A stretch of 64,000 nucleotides of DNA from Kovacikia minuta CCNUW1. Its GTDB lineage: Bacteria; Cyanobacteriota; Cyanobacteriia; Leptolyngbyales; Leptolyngbyaceae. The stretch is taken from assembly GCF_020091585.1 (NCBI RefSeq), contig NZ_CP083582.1:1550001-1614000 (forward strand). Direction: 5' to 3'. Position 1 is the stretch's first letter; every line of letters starts with the position of its first letter. This document shows, piece by piece, positions 55,535-63,449 of the stretch. The position numbers were made by a program, and so were the translations under genes. A model generated the notes under the pieces. That model did no database searches. It was not told the origin of the DNA and was given only the letters and a program-made list of their open reading frames with translations.

Positions 55535-57316
55535 CTATCCCTTTGCCAGGAGTGGAGCCGCCTGCAACAAAGTTTGGGTATAGGGATGTTGAGGATGGGT
55601 AAATATTTCCTGAGTTACACCCAGTTCAACAATTTTGCCCGCCTGCATGACGGCGATGCGATCGCAAAAGAACCGTGCCACCCACAGGTCGTGGGTAATG
55701 AACAGGTAGGTGAGATTAAATTCCTGTTTCAATTCCCGCATCAATTGCAACACCTGGGTTTGCACGCTGGCATCTAGCATGCTGACCGGTTCATCGCAAA
55801 TCACCAGTTGGGGGCGGGTAATCAGGGCGCGAGCGATCGCCACCCGTTGCTGTTGCCCGCCGGACAACTCCGCCGGATAGCGCTCAAAAAAATCTTCTAC
55901 GGGAGTTAGTCCGACCCGTTCCAGCATTTGTCTGACCTGTAACGCTGCTTCCTCAGGTGTTGCTAACCGATGAATGAATAAGGGATCGGCAATACTTTCT
56001 CCTACGGTCATGATTGGGTTTAAGCAGGCGTGGGGATCTTGAAACACCATCTGCATCTGCCGTCGTTGTTGCCGAAGAGCAGGACGGGGCAACTGCGTCA
56101 ACTCCTGTCCCAAAAACTCCACAGATCCTGCCGTTGGTCGAATCAACTGCAAAATTGCACGGGAGAGGGTACTTTTGCCGCATCCCGATTCTCCGACCAG
56201 TCCCAAAGTCTCCCCCGGATAGAGATAGAGACTGATTCCATCCACGGCTTTGATCGTCTGATCCGGTTTGGAAAGCAGCCGCGCGAGGAAATTTCCCTCC
56301 AGAGTGTAGTATTGCTGGAGGTTTTGAACGTGTAATAGGGGGGGTGGGGAAGAGTTTTGAGTTTTAAGCTTTGAGTTTTGAATTGAAGCTGAATGGGGTG
56401 TGGGGTGTGGGGTGTGGGGTGTGGGGAATGGATTTTCTCCTCTATCTTCCCTATCCCCCTCATCTTCCCTATCTTCCTGCCCTTCTGCCCTTTGCCCTCT
56501 GCCTTCTGCCTTTTCCCCTCCCGCTGCCTGCAAATGCAATGCCGCGTTCAACAACGATCGCGTATACCCATGTTGGGGATTCTGAAGGACGGCTTGAGTC
56601 TCACCTGTTTCCACCAACTTGCCCCCGTACATCACGGCAATCCGATCACAGTACTCCCCAATCATTGCCAGGTCATGGGAGATGATGAGCAACGCCATCT
56701 GCCGCTCTGAACAAAATCGGGTCAGTTCCCGCAAGATCTGAGCAGCTACCGTAACATCCAGGCTGGTGGTGGGTTCGTCTGCCACAATCAGCTTAGGGTT
56801 AAGCAGCAATGCCAGGGCGATCGCTACCCGCTGCCGCATGCCCCCACTAAATTCATGGGGGTACTGCGACCACCGACTGGCAGGAATACTGACCGCTTCC
56901 AGGGTTGTGATTGCGTGCTCTTTCGCCTGACGACGAGACAAATCGGGGCGATGGGCTGCCAGGGTTTCTAAACAATGGTCACCGATCGTCATCAGTGGAT
57001 CGAGCCGAGTCATTGGATCTTGAAATATCAAGGAGACTGCTTCTCCCCGGAATCGACGCAATTCTGTTGAAGAAAAGTCGAGAACCGATCTCCCAGCAAA
57101 AAGCACCCGCCCTTCAACCCTAGTATGGTCAGGCAACAGCCGTATTGCTGCCCTTCCCAGGGTAGATTTGCCACACCCTGACTCTCCCACCAACCCAAGC
57201 TTCTCTCCAGGGTTGAGCGTAAGCGACACATCATCAACTGCCCAGCTAATCTGCTTTGTGCCTCGTTGAGGATACGCTACCCGCAGGTTTTCCACGCAAA
57301 ACAGAGTGTTAGTCAT
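55535..57316 (-). CDS. Fused double ATPase of a peptide/nickel-type ABC transporter
   Basis: 593 residues from ATG at 57316. Two complete nucleotide-binding domains of the Dpp/Opp type: first with GESGCGKSTLG, SGGMRQRVAI, ADEPTTSLDV; second with GESGCGKSTLS, SGGQQQRVAI, CDEPVSMLDA. It powers uptake (or export) of oligopeptides across the inner membrane, like YejF. Residues ~262-325, between the domains, are not native sequence: they translate four STRR families (EGRGQRAEG, EDREDEGDRED, PHTPHPTPH, NSKLKTQNS). No permease or binding protein gene is adjacent. Convergent with the NRPS gene. Confidence 0.92.
   Translation of the reverse strand: MTNTLFCVENLRVAYPQRGTKQISWAVDDVSLTLNPGEKLGLVGESGCGKSTLGRAAIRLLPDHTRVEGRVLFAGRSVLDFSSTELRRFRGEAVSLIFQDPMTRLDPLMTIGDHCLETLAAHRPDLSRRQAKEHAITTLEAVSIPASRWSQYPHEFSGGMRQRVAIALALLLNPKLIVADEPTTSLDVTVAAQILRELTRFCSERQMALLIISHDLAMIGEYCDRIAVMYGGKLVETGETQAVLQNPQHGYTRSLLNAALHLQAAGGEKAEGRGQRAEGQEDREDEGDREDRGENPFPTPHTPHPTPHSASIQNSKLKTQNSSPPPLLHVQNLQQYYTLEGNFLARLLSKPDQTIKAVDGISLYLYPGETLGLVGESGCGKSTLSRAILQLIRPTAGSVEFLGQELTQLPRPALRQQRRQMQMVFQDPHACLNPIMTVGESIADPLFIHRLATPEEAALQVRQMLERVGLTPVEDFFERYPAELSGGQQQRVAIARALITRPQLVICDEPVSMLDASVQTQVLQLMRELKQEFNLTYLFITHDLWVARFFCDRIAVMQAGKIVELGVTQEIFTHPQHPYTQTLLQAAPLLAKG
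56342..56520. repeat. Composite STRR block inside the ABC gene linker
   Basis: Four families in a row: TTTTGAGTTTTAAG (56352-56381), five GGGGTGT copies (56394-56427), TATCTTCCCTATCC (56440-56476) and CCCTTCTGCCCTTTGCCC (56477-56520). All in frame, no stop. Confidence 0.9.
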
Positions 57317-57437
57317 TTTAGCTACCAACCATTAGCTTTCAGCTACTCTATCAGTTGTTTGCCTCCGACGAGTAAAATCTCTGACGCTAACTCCCTGTGC
57401 CTGCTCCATCCCAGAACGGGCGTTGGGTATCCATCTC

Positions 57438-58019
57438 CTAATTTTGTCCAAATGCCAGAATCTGAGCAGCACTCAACTTGAAGTCAGAAACCACTGTTGA
57501 TGACAGGGGAATATCACCGATGTAAGTCGTATCTTCATACTGTCCGTTTACCCACAGGCACAACGTCACTTGCTGCATTTCCGGGTCAATAATCCAATTT
57601 TCTGCAATTCCCCGTGCTGCATATTCTGTGTGTTTGTAGCGGTAGTCTCGATCGCGATTTTCTGCACCGGGAGACACCACTTCAATGACGATGGCAGGAG
57701 GCGGTATATTCCGTGTTAAGATTGCTCGCCTTGTCCCTGCTAATGCTGTTTGTGATTCTTCGGTATGAACAATGAGAGCGGGCAATCGACACTTTGCCCG
57801 TCGCCCAGTTACTTCAATCTCTGTTCCGAGAGCAATTAATGCAATCGGGAAATACTCCGCCAACTCAAATAATAAATACTTAGCAATGTCTAAATTGCGC
57901 TGGCTTTCGGTTGGCATTTCTACTAATTCCCCGTCTACAAGTTCATAGCGGGTGTTGGTGCCATCGTCGTAGGCAAGATATTCCTCCATCATCATGATCT
58001 TGCGTGCAGTTTGAGTCAT
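57438..58019 (-). CDS. Uma2-family protein (second copy)
   Basis: 193 residues from ATG at 58019 (MTQTARKIMMMEEYLAYDDG). Core pattern TRYELVDGELVEMPTESQRN, then LPALIVHTEESQTALAG, PPPAIVIEVVSPGAENRDRD and YRYKHTEYAARGIAENWIID, the Uma2 PD-(D/E)XK blocks with the catalytic Glu in EVVSP and Lys in YKHTEY. Function unknown; likely a chromosomal nuclease-like domain. Longer frame to 58136 has no matching sequence. It is a distant paralogue of the 46521 copy. Confidence 0.88.
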   Translation of the reverse strand: MTQTARKIMMMEEYLAYDDGTNTRYELVDGELVEMPTESQRNLDIAKYLLFELAEYFPIALIALGTEIEVTGRRAKCRLPALIVHTEESQTALAGTRRAILTRNIPPPAIVIEVVSPGAENRDRDYRYKHTEYAARGIAENWIIDPEMQQVTLCLWVNGQYEDTTYIGDIPLSSTVVSDFKLSAAQILAFGQN

Positions 58020-58326
58020 GGCTAGAATCTCCGAAATCGCCACAGCAGTGCTGCTGAAACAGAAAACCAGATGCGCCCCAATCTTAGCAAATCTTGATTC
58101 TCCACTCGTTTGCTCGCCCACATATCGCAGTCCCAAATCAGTTAAGAGGGAAGGGCTTTGTGAGAAAGGGTTTCATTGGAATCCTTTCTCACCATCCAAA
58201 TAGGATCGCGATAGACGGCAAAAACCAGCTTCAGGAACTCTCCCTTTTGAGGTAGGTGGAGATGGTTATACGTCGATACGATTGGTTCTTTATAAGAGGT
58301 AGCTCATAAATAACAAGGAGTTCTGC
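58020..58326. other. Upstream region of the manganese catalase gene
   Basis: 307 bases between Uma2 (-) and the catalase (+), with no gene. An AACAAGGAGT ribosome site lies at 58312-58321. Confidence 0.5.
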
Positions 58327-59022
58327 ATGTTTTTTCATAAAAAAGAACCCATTCACGTCGTCAATGTTAATGAGGCAAATCCTCGTTTTGCTCAACTTTT
58401 ACTAGAACAATTTGGTGGTGCAACTGGAGAGCTATCAGCTGCTTTGCAGTATTGGGTACAGTCTTTTCATGTTGAGAATCCTGGTATCCGAGACATGTTG
58501 CAGGATATTGCGATCGAAGAATTTGGTCACCTGGAAATGGTGGGCAAGATGATTGAGGCCCATACCAAAAACGTTGACCAAACGGATGCTTACAAGAGCA
58601 CTTTATTTGCTGTGCGGGGGATGGGACCGCACTTCTTAGATAGCCAGGGAAGCGCTTGGACAGCAGCTTATCTGAACGAAGGTGGCGATGTTGTGCGTGA
58701 TCTGCGGGCAGACATTGCGGCTGAAGCTGGTGCACGCCAAACCTACGAAGCACTGATTAAATTGTGTCCGGATGAAGGCAGCAAAAAGACCCTGGTGCAT
58801 CTTCTTACGCGGGAAATTTCTCACACGAAGATGTTTATGGAAGCATTGAATTCCCTGGGTAAGTTGGATGATCCATTCTTTGGCAACATCCAACCGGATG
58901 AAACCGTTGATATCTACTACAACCTGTCGTCTAACGGTAAAGCTAGTGACGATCGCGGTCCCTGGAACTCTGAACCAAACTTCCGCTACATTGCCGATCC
59001 GCTTAAGCAACATCAGTCCTAG
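58327..59022 (+). CDS. Manganese catalase
   Basis: 231 residues, ferritin-like four-helix bundle. Glu/His dimanganese ligands: E35 in GATGELSAALQYW, E65 and H68 in IAIEEFGHLEMV, and a second pair in AEAGARQTYEALI and REISHTKMFMEAL. Family knowledge: non-haem catalase that removes hydrogen peroxide in the cytosol. Good ribosome site AAGGAG. Single gene, followed by two hairpins. Confidence 0.95.
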   Translation: MFFHKKEPIHVVNVNEANPRFAQLLLEQFGGATGELSAALQYWVQSFHVENPGIRDMLQDIAIEEFGHLEMVGKMIEAHTKNVDQTDAYKSTLFAVRGMGPHFLDSQGSAWTAAYLNEGGDVVRDLRADIAAEAGARQTYEALIKLCPDEGSKKTLVHLLTREISHTKMFMEALNSLGKLDDPFFGNIQPDETVDIYYNLSSNGKASDDRGPWNSEPNFRYIADPLKQHQS

Positions 59023-59042
59023 CGGCTACAAGTAAAGTGTTC

Positions 59043-59108
59043 AGATCCCCGGCTTCTGATCAACCGCTGAGGTTTACAGTTGAGCTGATTAAAGAAGCTG
59101 GGGGTTCT
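59043..59108. repeat. Imperfect inverted repeat
   Basis: AGATCCCCGGCTTCT (59043-59057) and AGAAGCTGGGGGTTCT (59093-59108) are near-complementary; this GAACCCCC-GCTTCT pair resembles a dispersed repeat in cyanobacteria. Confidence 0.6.
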
Positions 59109-59160
59109 AGCAGTGGTGGGTTGTATTCGTCGCACCCTGCACGAGAAACCTGGTTTATAG

Positions 59161-59203
59161 TAAGCCAGCACCGATGCTCTATCTGACCATCGGTGCTGGT
59201 TTA
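59161..59203 (+). terminator. Strong hairpin after manganese catalase
   Basis: TAAGCCAGCACCGATG (59161-59176) pairs with CATCGGTGCTGGTTTA (59188-59203), one wobble, 11-base loop. Confidence 0.75.
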
Positions 59204-59411
59204 CAAGTAGCGATCATTGAACTTCACCACCTACACCTCCCAACGTCAAGCAGCCTCCATTCTTTAGATTGAGCAGGCACAAGCCAAAATGTTGAGATTG
59301 CAAAATCTGGAGGACTGAGTAAAGCGCCCCCCAACCTGGTCGCAGTTTCGCAAGTGGGACGATCGCATTCCTTCCATCTCAGTGTGATGTCTTCAGCATT
59401 ACAATGACGTG

Positions 59412-60212
59412 ATGTTTGATAACATCTGTAAATTCCTGGCAGAAACCTTCTCCACCGACTTCGCCACCTGGCTCCTGGGAGAATCTATTACCCTGACTGA
59501 GCTGAGTCCATCGGAACTCTCGCTAGAGCCGATTCGCGCTGATGCCCTAATCTTGCTGCAATCAGATGAAGTGGTTTTGCATCTGGAATTCCAGACCCAA
59601 CCAAAGTCAGACATCCCCTTCCGCCTAATCGACTATCGCCTGCGGGTGTATCGTCGCTTTCCCCAGAAACGCATGCGGCAAGTAGTAATCTACTTGCAAC
59701 CTACTACCTCTAACCTGGTGCAGCAAACCACCTTTGTGCTGGAAACAACCCGTCACGAGTTTGAGGTCATCCGCTTGTGGGAACAACCAACCCATGCCTT
59801 TCTCCATACTCCCGGGTTGTTGCCCTTTGCCGTGTTGAGTCAAACGAACGATCGCCTCAGCACTTTACAGCAAGTCGCTCAGCAAATTAACCAGATTACC
59901 GACTCGCGCACCCAAAGTAATGTGGCAGCGTCCACGTTTATTCTAGCCGGGCTAGTATTAGAAGCAGAAAGCATTCAGCGCATCTTGCGGAGGGATATCA
60001 TGCAAGAATCAGTAACCTATCAACTTCTTCAAGCTGAAGCAAAAGCCGAAGGCAGAGCCGAAGGCAGAGCCGAAGGCAGCCAAGAGGCCTTGCGGCAGGT
60101 AGCCATGAATTTGTTGAGGGAGGGCATGGAAATTGCTGTCGCTGCGCGTGTGACGGATTTATCGATTGAGCAAGTGCAACAGTTAGCAGAGGAGATGGAA
60201 AATCGGGAATAG
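59412..60212 (+). CDS. Rpn-type PD-(D/E)XK nuclease-like protein
   Basis: 266 residues from ATG at 59412 (a GTG three bases earlier is in frame). N-terminal FLAETFSTDFATWLLG and DALILLQSDEVVLHLEFQTQ, then SDIPFRLIDYRLRVYRRFP give the D...E-x-Q catalytic core of the Rpn/transposase_31 family. The C-terminus has three in-frame copies of a GCCGAAGGCAGA unit (AEGRAEGRAEGS) and a helical DUF4351-like tail. Family members promote recA-independent recombination. Single gene. Confidence 0.88.
   Translation: MFDNICKFLAETFSTDFATWLLGESITLTELSPSELSLEPIRADALILLQSDEVVLHLEFQTQPKSDIPFRLIDYRLRVYRRFPQKRMRQVVIYLQPTTSNLVQQTTFVLETTRHEFEVIRLWEQPTHAFLHTPGLLPFAVLSQTNDRLSTLQQVAQQINQITDSRTQSNVAASTFILAGLVLEAESIQRILRRDIMQESVTYQLLQAEAKAEGRAEGRAEGSQEALRQVAMNLLREGMEIAVAARVTDLSIEQVQQLAEEMENRE
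60045..60080 (+). repeat. Three tandem 12-bp in-frame repeats
   Basis: GCCGAAGGCAGA x2 then GCCGAAGGCAGC, encoding AEGR repeats in the Rpn-type protein. Confidence 0.9.
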
Positions 60213-60213
60213 A

Positions 60214-61146
60214 TTACTTCAGGGAAAGATCGAATTCACCAGCGATCGCCGAACCCATCCTTTCATCATCCGTTCCAACAATGATGCCCCCTTGCGCTCC
60301 GGGAATTAACTCCAGAGCTTCTACTTTGTGAAAGAGATAACGCTGTAAAACCGCTGGGCGTGAATTTTTCACAAAAGAAAGGCTTTGCTTTTGAGGATCA
60401 AATCGAATCGTTCCGGCAACGTAAATAGCTGAAGCAAACGGACCATCATCGCCGTTATCTTCAGCGCTGGCAACGTAAAGCGTTCCACTTTCATCCAAAT
60501 TCAGATCGGAAATGGGTCTTACTTTGTTGATTGGGTAGGGAACGGAAAACGGCATTGAACCTTGAATCTGAATCTGATAATTGGACAGATTAAGTAACCC
60601 CCAGTAAATGAGCGCGGGCTTCTCTAAACTCTCACCGCGATGCGCCCATACTATGATGTATTGACCATTTGGGCGTTCGATCGACTGCTGTAATACCAAT
60701 CCTTCCAGATTGACATCTGGAGGTAGCGTCGGCAGATTAAAGGTTTTCAAAACTCGGATTGATTTGCGATCTGGCTGTAGCTCAAAGTGGGTGATCTGTC
60801 CTTTGCTGGTCATTGCCATAAAGGTTGAACTACCAGGCACAGCCGTTAAAGATTCCAGATCTTCAGGCAAAGCAGTATCAGTTGCCCAATCAACAGTTTG
60901 ATAGTCTGGAGCCTGTCTATCCCTGAAGCTGACAATGCCCAACCGAGGTTGGTTGCTCTTTTTATTGTCATGCACTACCAGTAATTCCAGTTTTTGGTCT
61001 TCCTGCTTTAAAAGTGCCATGCCACTAATCCCCATGGTTATTCCCCCCCTTACCGGCAACCAGAAAGGTTCTGCCAGGGTGCGAGAAGGTAACGCAAATG
61101 CCAGGGTAAGCAGGGCACACCTGAGCCAGACGGATTGAACGTTCAT
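60214..61146 (-). CDS. Exported esterase-like/phytase-like hypothetical protein
   Basis: 310 residues with a Sec signal peptide (LRCALLTLAFALPSRTLA-E). Mature part is strand-rich: SGMALLKQEDQKLELLVVHD, LEGLVLQQSIERPNGQYIIV, and SDLNLDESGTLYVASAEDNG, a beta-propeller-like layout with a DNDG-type loop. Probably periplasmic. Its start overlaps the homoserine dehydrogenase stop by four bases (61143-61146), so it is translated from the same message. Confidence 0.75.
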   Translation of the reverse strand: MNVQSVWLRCALLTLAFALPSRTLAEPFWLPVRGGITMGISGMALLKQEDQKLELLVVHDNKKSNQPRLGIVSFRDRQAPDYQTVDWATDTALPEDLESLTAVPGSSTFMAMTSKGQITHFELQPDRKSIRVLKTFNLPTLPPDVNLEGLVLQQSIERPNGQYIIVWAHRGESLEKPALIYWGLLNLSNYQIQIQGSMPFSVPYPINKVRPISDLNLDESGTLYVASAEDNGDDGPFASAIYVAGTIRFDPQKQSLSFVKNSRPAVLQRYLFHKVEALELIPGAQGGIIVGTDDERMGSAIAGEFDLSLK

Positions 61147-62489
61147 TTTGATTCGGTTGTCTCAAGAACTCTCAGGGTGCTTGCCACACGACTGACTGCT
61201 TCCATTGCGTGAATTTCATCCAGTGCTTTGCGAAAATCACCTTCACAGACATTGTGAGTGACCACAACAATTTCCGCTTGATCACCGCGCACATCTGTCT
61301 GCACAACCGATTCCAGGCTAACGTTGTGGGCACCAAAGCAGGTGCCAAGCTTCCCAATCACCCCAGGGGTATCTTCGGTCAAAAAGCGGGCGTAGAAGCG
61401 GGTGATCAGGTCTGTGATGGGAGCGATCGCACAGTAGTGTTGGTGGGAACAGGCAAGCAGCGGATCAAGTAGGGGGGTACCGTCCGATTGGGTAGCACAG
61501 CCCCGCCCCAGTTTCAGCAACGCTGCAATATTGAGAATATCCGCCACAACTGCACTGGCGGTTGGCCCCGATCCGGCTCCGGGACCAAAAAACATCACCT
61601 GTCCCACCGGATCGCCTTCAATCAGGATGGCATTGTAAACATCGTTGACACTGGCAAGGGGATGGATTTTGGGCACCAGGGTGGGATGTACCCGCACCTG
61701 CAACTGCTCTGGAGCGTCGGGTTGGGGTTGGGAACTTCGTTTTGCTGTCGCCAGCAACTTAATTACAAAGCCCAATTTCTCGGCATAGGCGATATCTGCC
61801 GCACTGACCTGCCGAATGCCTTCGCAGTGAACTTCCGGCAGCTTAATCCGTCCACCAAAAGCGAGGGATGCCAGAATCGCGATTTTGTCTGCCGCATCCA
61901 GTCCATCCACATCTGCGGTCGGGTCTGCCTCCGCATATCCCAACCGTTGGGCATCTGCCAGAACAGCAGCAAAGTCTGCTCCCTCGCGCTGCATCCGGGT
62001 CAGGATGTAATTGGTGGTGCCGTTGATGATGCCTGTAACGGTATGAATGCGGTTAGAGCAGAGGGATTGTTTCAATGGTTCAATCACCGGAATGCCGCCA
62101 CCAACAGCCGCTTCCAGCAACACATAAACCCCCGCTTTAGAGGCAGCGGTAAAGATCTCATCCCCGTAGCGGGCGATCGCAGCTTTGTTTGCGGTCACCA
62201 CATGCTTCCCGTGGGCAATTGCCTGAAGCATCAGCGATCGGGCAGGCTCCAACCCACCAATTACCTCCACCACAATATCCACATTTGGATCGGTGACAAT
62301 CGCTTCCAGGTCAGTGGTCAGTCGATCAGTTGGCAGTTCTACGGTACGGGCTTTGTCGAGCGATCGTACCCCCACCCGGTAAATCTCCAACTCCTGTAAT
62401 AATGGATGGCGTTGCGCCGGGTTCAGCAAAATCTGCACCGTCCCAGTTCCCACCGTTCCCAGACCCAGCAACCCAATTTTGAACGCCAC
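61143..62489 (-). CDS. hom: Homoserine dehydrogenase
   Basis: Start at GTG 62489, preceded by GAGAGG; the longer TTG frame (62516) would sit directly on GGAGG. Product 448 residues, V/MAFKIGLLGLGTVGTG. NAD-binding GLGTVGTG, catalytic region TANKAAIARYGDEIF and GGIPVIEPLKQSL, and the FFGPGAGSGPTASAVVADIL block; a C-terminal ACT domain (VIGKLGTCFGAHNVSLESVV) gives threonine feedback control. It reduces aspartate semialdehyde to homoserine for threonine and methionine. Confidence 0.94.
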   Translation of the reverse strand: MAFKIGLLGLGTVGTGTVQILLNPAQRHPLLQELEIYRVGVRSLDKARTVELPTDRLTTDLEAIVTDPNVDIVVEVIGGLEPARSLMLQAIAHGKHVVTANKAAIARYGDEIFTAASKAGVYVLLEAAVGGGIPVIEPLKQSLCSNRIHTVTGIINGTTNYILTRMQREGADFAAVLADAQRLGYAEADPTADVDGLDAADKIAILASLAFGGRIKLPEVHCEGIRQVSAADIAYAEKLGFVIKLLATAKRSSQPQPDAPEQLQVRVHPTLVPKIHPLASVNDVYNAILIEGDPVGQVMFFGPGAGSGPTASAVVADILNIAALLKLGRGCATQSDGTPLLDPLLACSHQHYCAIAPITDLITRFYARFLTEDTPGVIGKLGTCFGAHNVSLESVVQTDVRGDQAEIVVVTHNVCEGDFRKALDEIHAMEAVSRVASTLRVLETTESK

Positions 62490-62650
62490 AGTTTCAACCC
62501 TCTCAATAACAGTCAACCTCCAGACGTAGTTTCCATACTACCTGGAGGGAGGGTCGCAGCGTCAGATTGTGAGTTACCAGAGTTTTTACTCATTGATCAA
62601 AGCCAAATGGAGCTTGAGTTTGTTTGGGCGATCGACCCCTAAACCCGCTT

Positions 62651-62905
62651 CTACCAAATCCCAATATCAACTGTCTCGGTATTCTGGCTAAGAACGGCAA
62701 ACTGCTCAGGATTCAGAGTAACATTTTCGTATTCAAAATTGCCAACCAACCGTTCATCAGGAATCGCCAGGTCAACGGCATAGCCTTCGGGCTGCTGGTA
62801 GCATTCCACAACTGTTCCCAAAGTTCCTTTAGGGATAATCCGACTGCCAAAATCTACCCGAATATCTGTCAAAGTTGTGATCTGATCATAAATTTGGGCT
62901 TTCAT
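62651..62905 (-). CDS. DUF4926-domain protein
   Basis: 84 residues from ATG at 62905, with GGGGGAG upstream. DUF4926 pattern: DQITTLTDIRVDFGSRIIP and KGTLGTVVECYQQPEGYAVD. It follows the DUF6883 gene by 14 bases; the two recur together in cyanobacteria and look like a toxin-antitoxin or immunity-type pair, though no function is shown. Confidence 0.78.
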   Translation of the reverse strand: MKAQIYDQITTLTDIRVDFGSRIIPKGTLGTVVECYQQPEGYAVDLAIPDERLVGNFEYENVTLNPEQFAVLSQNTETVDIGIW

Positions 62906-62919
62906 TGCTCCCCCATCCA

Positions 62920-63300
62920 TCATCGATATACTGTAAGCCAATTCGTAATTAGCCTTGGTGTTTCTGCTCCATTATCAATCTGCCAGATGGTCAACAAGTT
63001 TCCTACTTTCCCGTTTGGTCCCTGAATGACAACTTGAACTTCAAATCTCAATCCGTAAATACTGGGTTGCCTTTGAAATGCAGACACTTCTGTAAGCTTT
63101 TGCCTCAGTTGGCTAATTACATTTCCTGCTGCAATCCTCCGATTGCCAATATCTCTCACATCATACCCAATTGCTTCAAACGCCATCCATTTCCCCTGAT
63201 TAGCAGGATTGTCCGGGTTCATGGAGTATTCCTCAAATTTTCGAGGATCAATTTCAGCATTTTGAGCGTTGGGTAGAGACTGACCAAAACTCCAACTCAC
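62920..63300 (-). CDS. DUF6883-domain protein
   Basis: 126 residues, GTG start at 63300. Typical start LPNAQNAEIDPRKFEEYSMN, then DNPANQGKWMAFEAIGYDV and VIQGPNGKVGNLLTIWQID, the DUF6883 blocks known from C-termini of polymorphic toxins and from free-standing proteins. Here it stands alone, paired with DUF4926. Soluble, no signal peptide. Confidence 0.78.
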   Translation of the reverse strand: MSWSFGQSLPNAQNAEIDPRKFEEYSMNPDNPANQGKWMAFEAIGYDVRDIGNRRIAAGNVISQLRQKLTEVSAFQRQPSIYGLRFEVQVVIQGPNGKVGNLLTIWQIDNGAETPRLITNWLTVYR

Positions 63301-63449
63301 AGAATTTCAATTAATCTCCCTATAGATTGAGGTTTTTCTCCAAAATAGCCTCTGCTAGCTTATGACAGCCATCTATTAACCTGGCAATCTTTGTTCATAC
63401 GTATTTTGAAAGTCCACCGTGATTGCGTAGTTAGCATTATGTTTCGATG

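Larger units (their letters stand above)
59023..59411. other. Hairpin-rich region after the catalase gene
   Basis: 389 bases without a gene, holding an imperfect inverted repeat (59043-59108) and a strong hairpin (59161-59203). Confidence 0.6.

Noticed and set aside
61488-62399. 303-codon frame opposite homoserine dehydrogenase
   Set aside because: It mirrors a fully conserved gene; codon pattern explains the open antisense frame.
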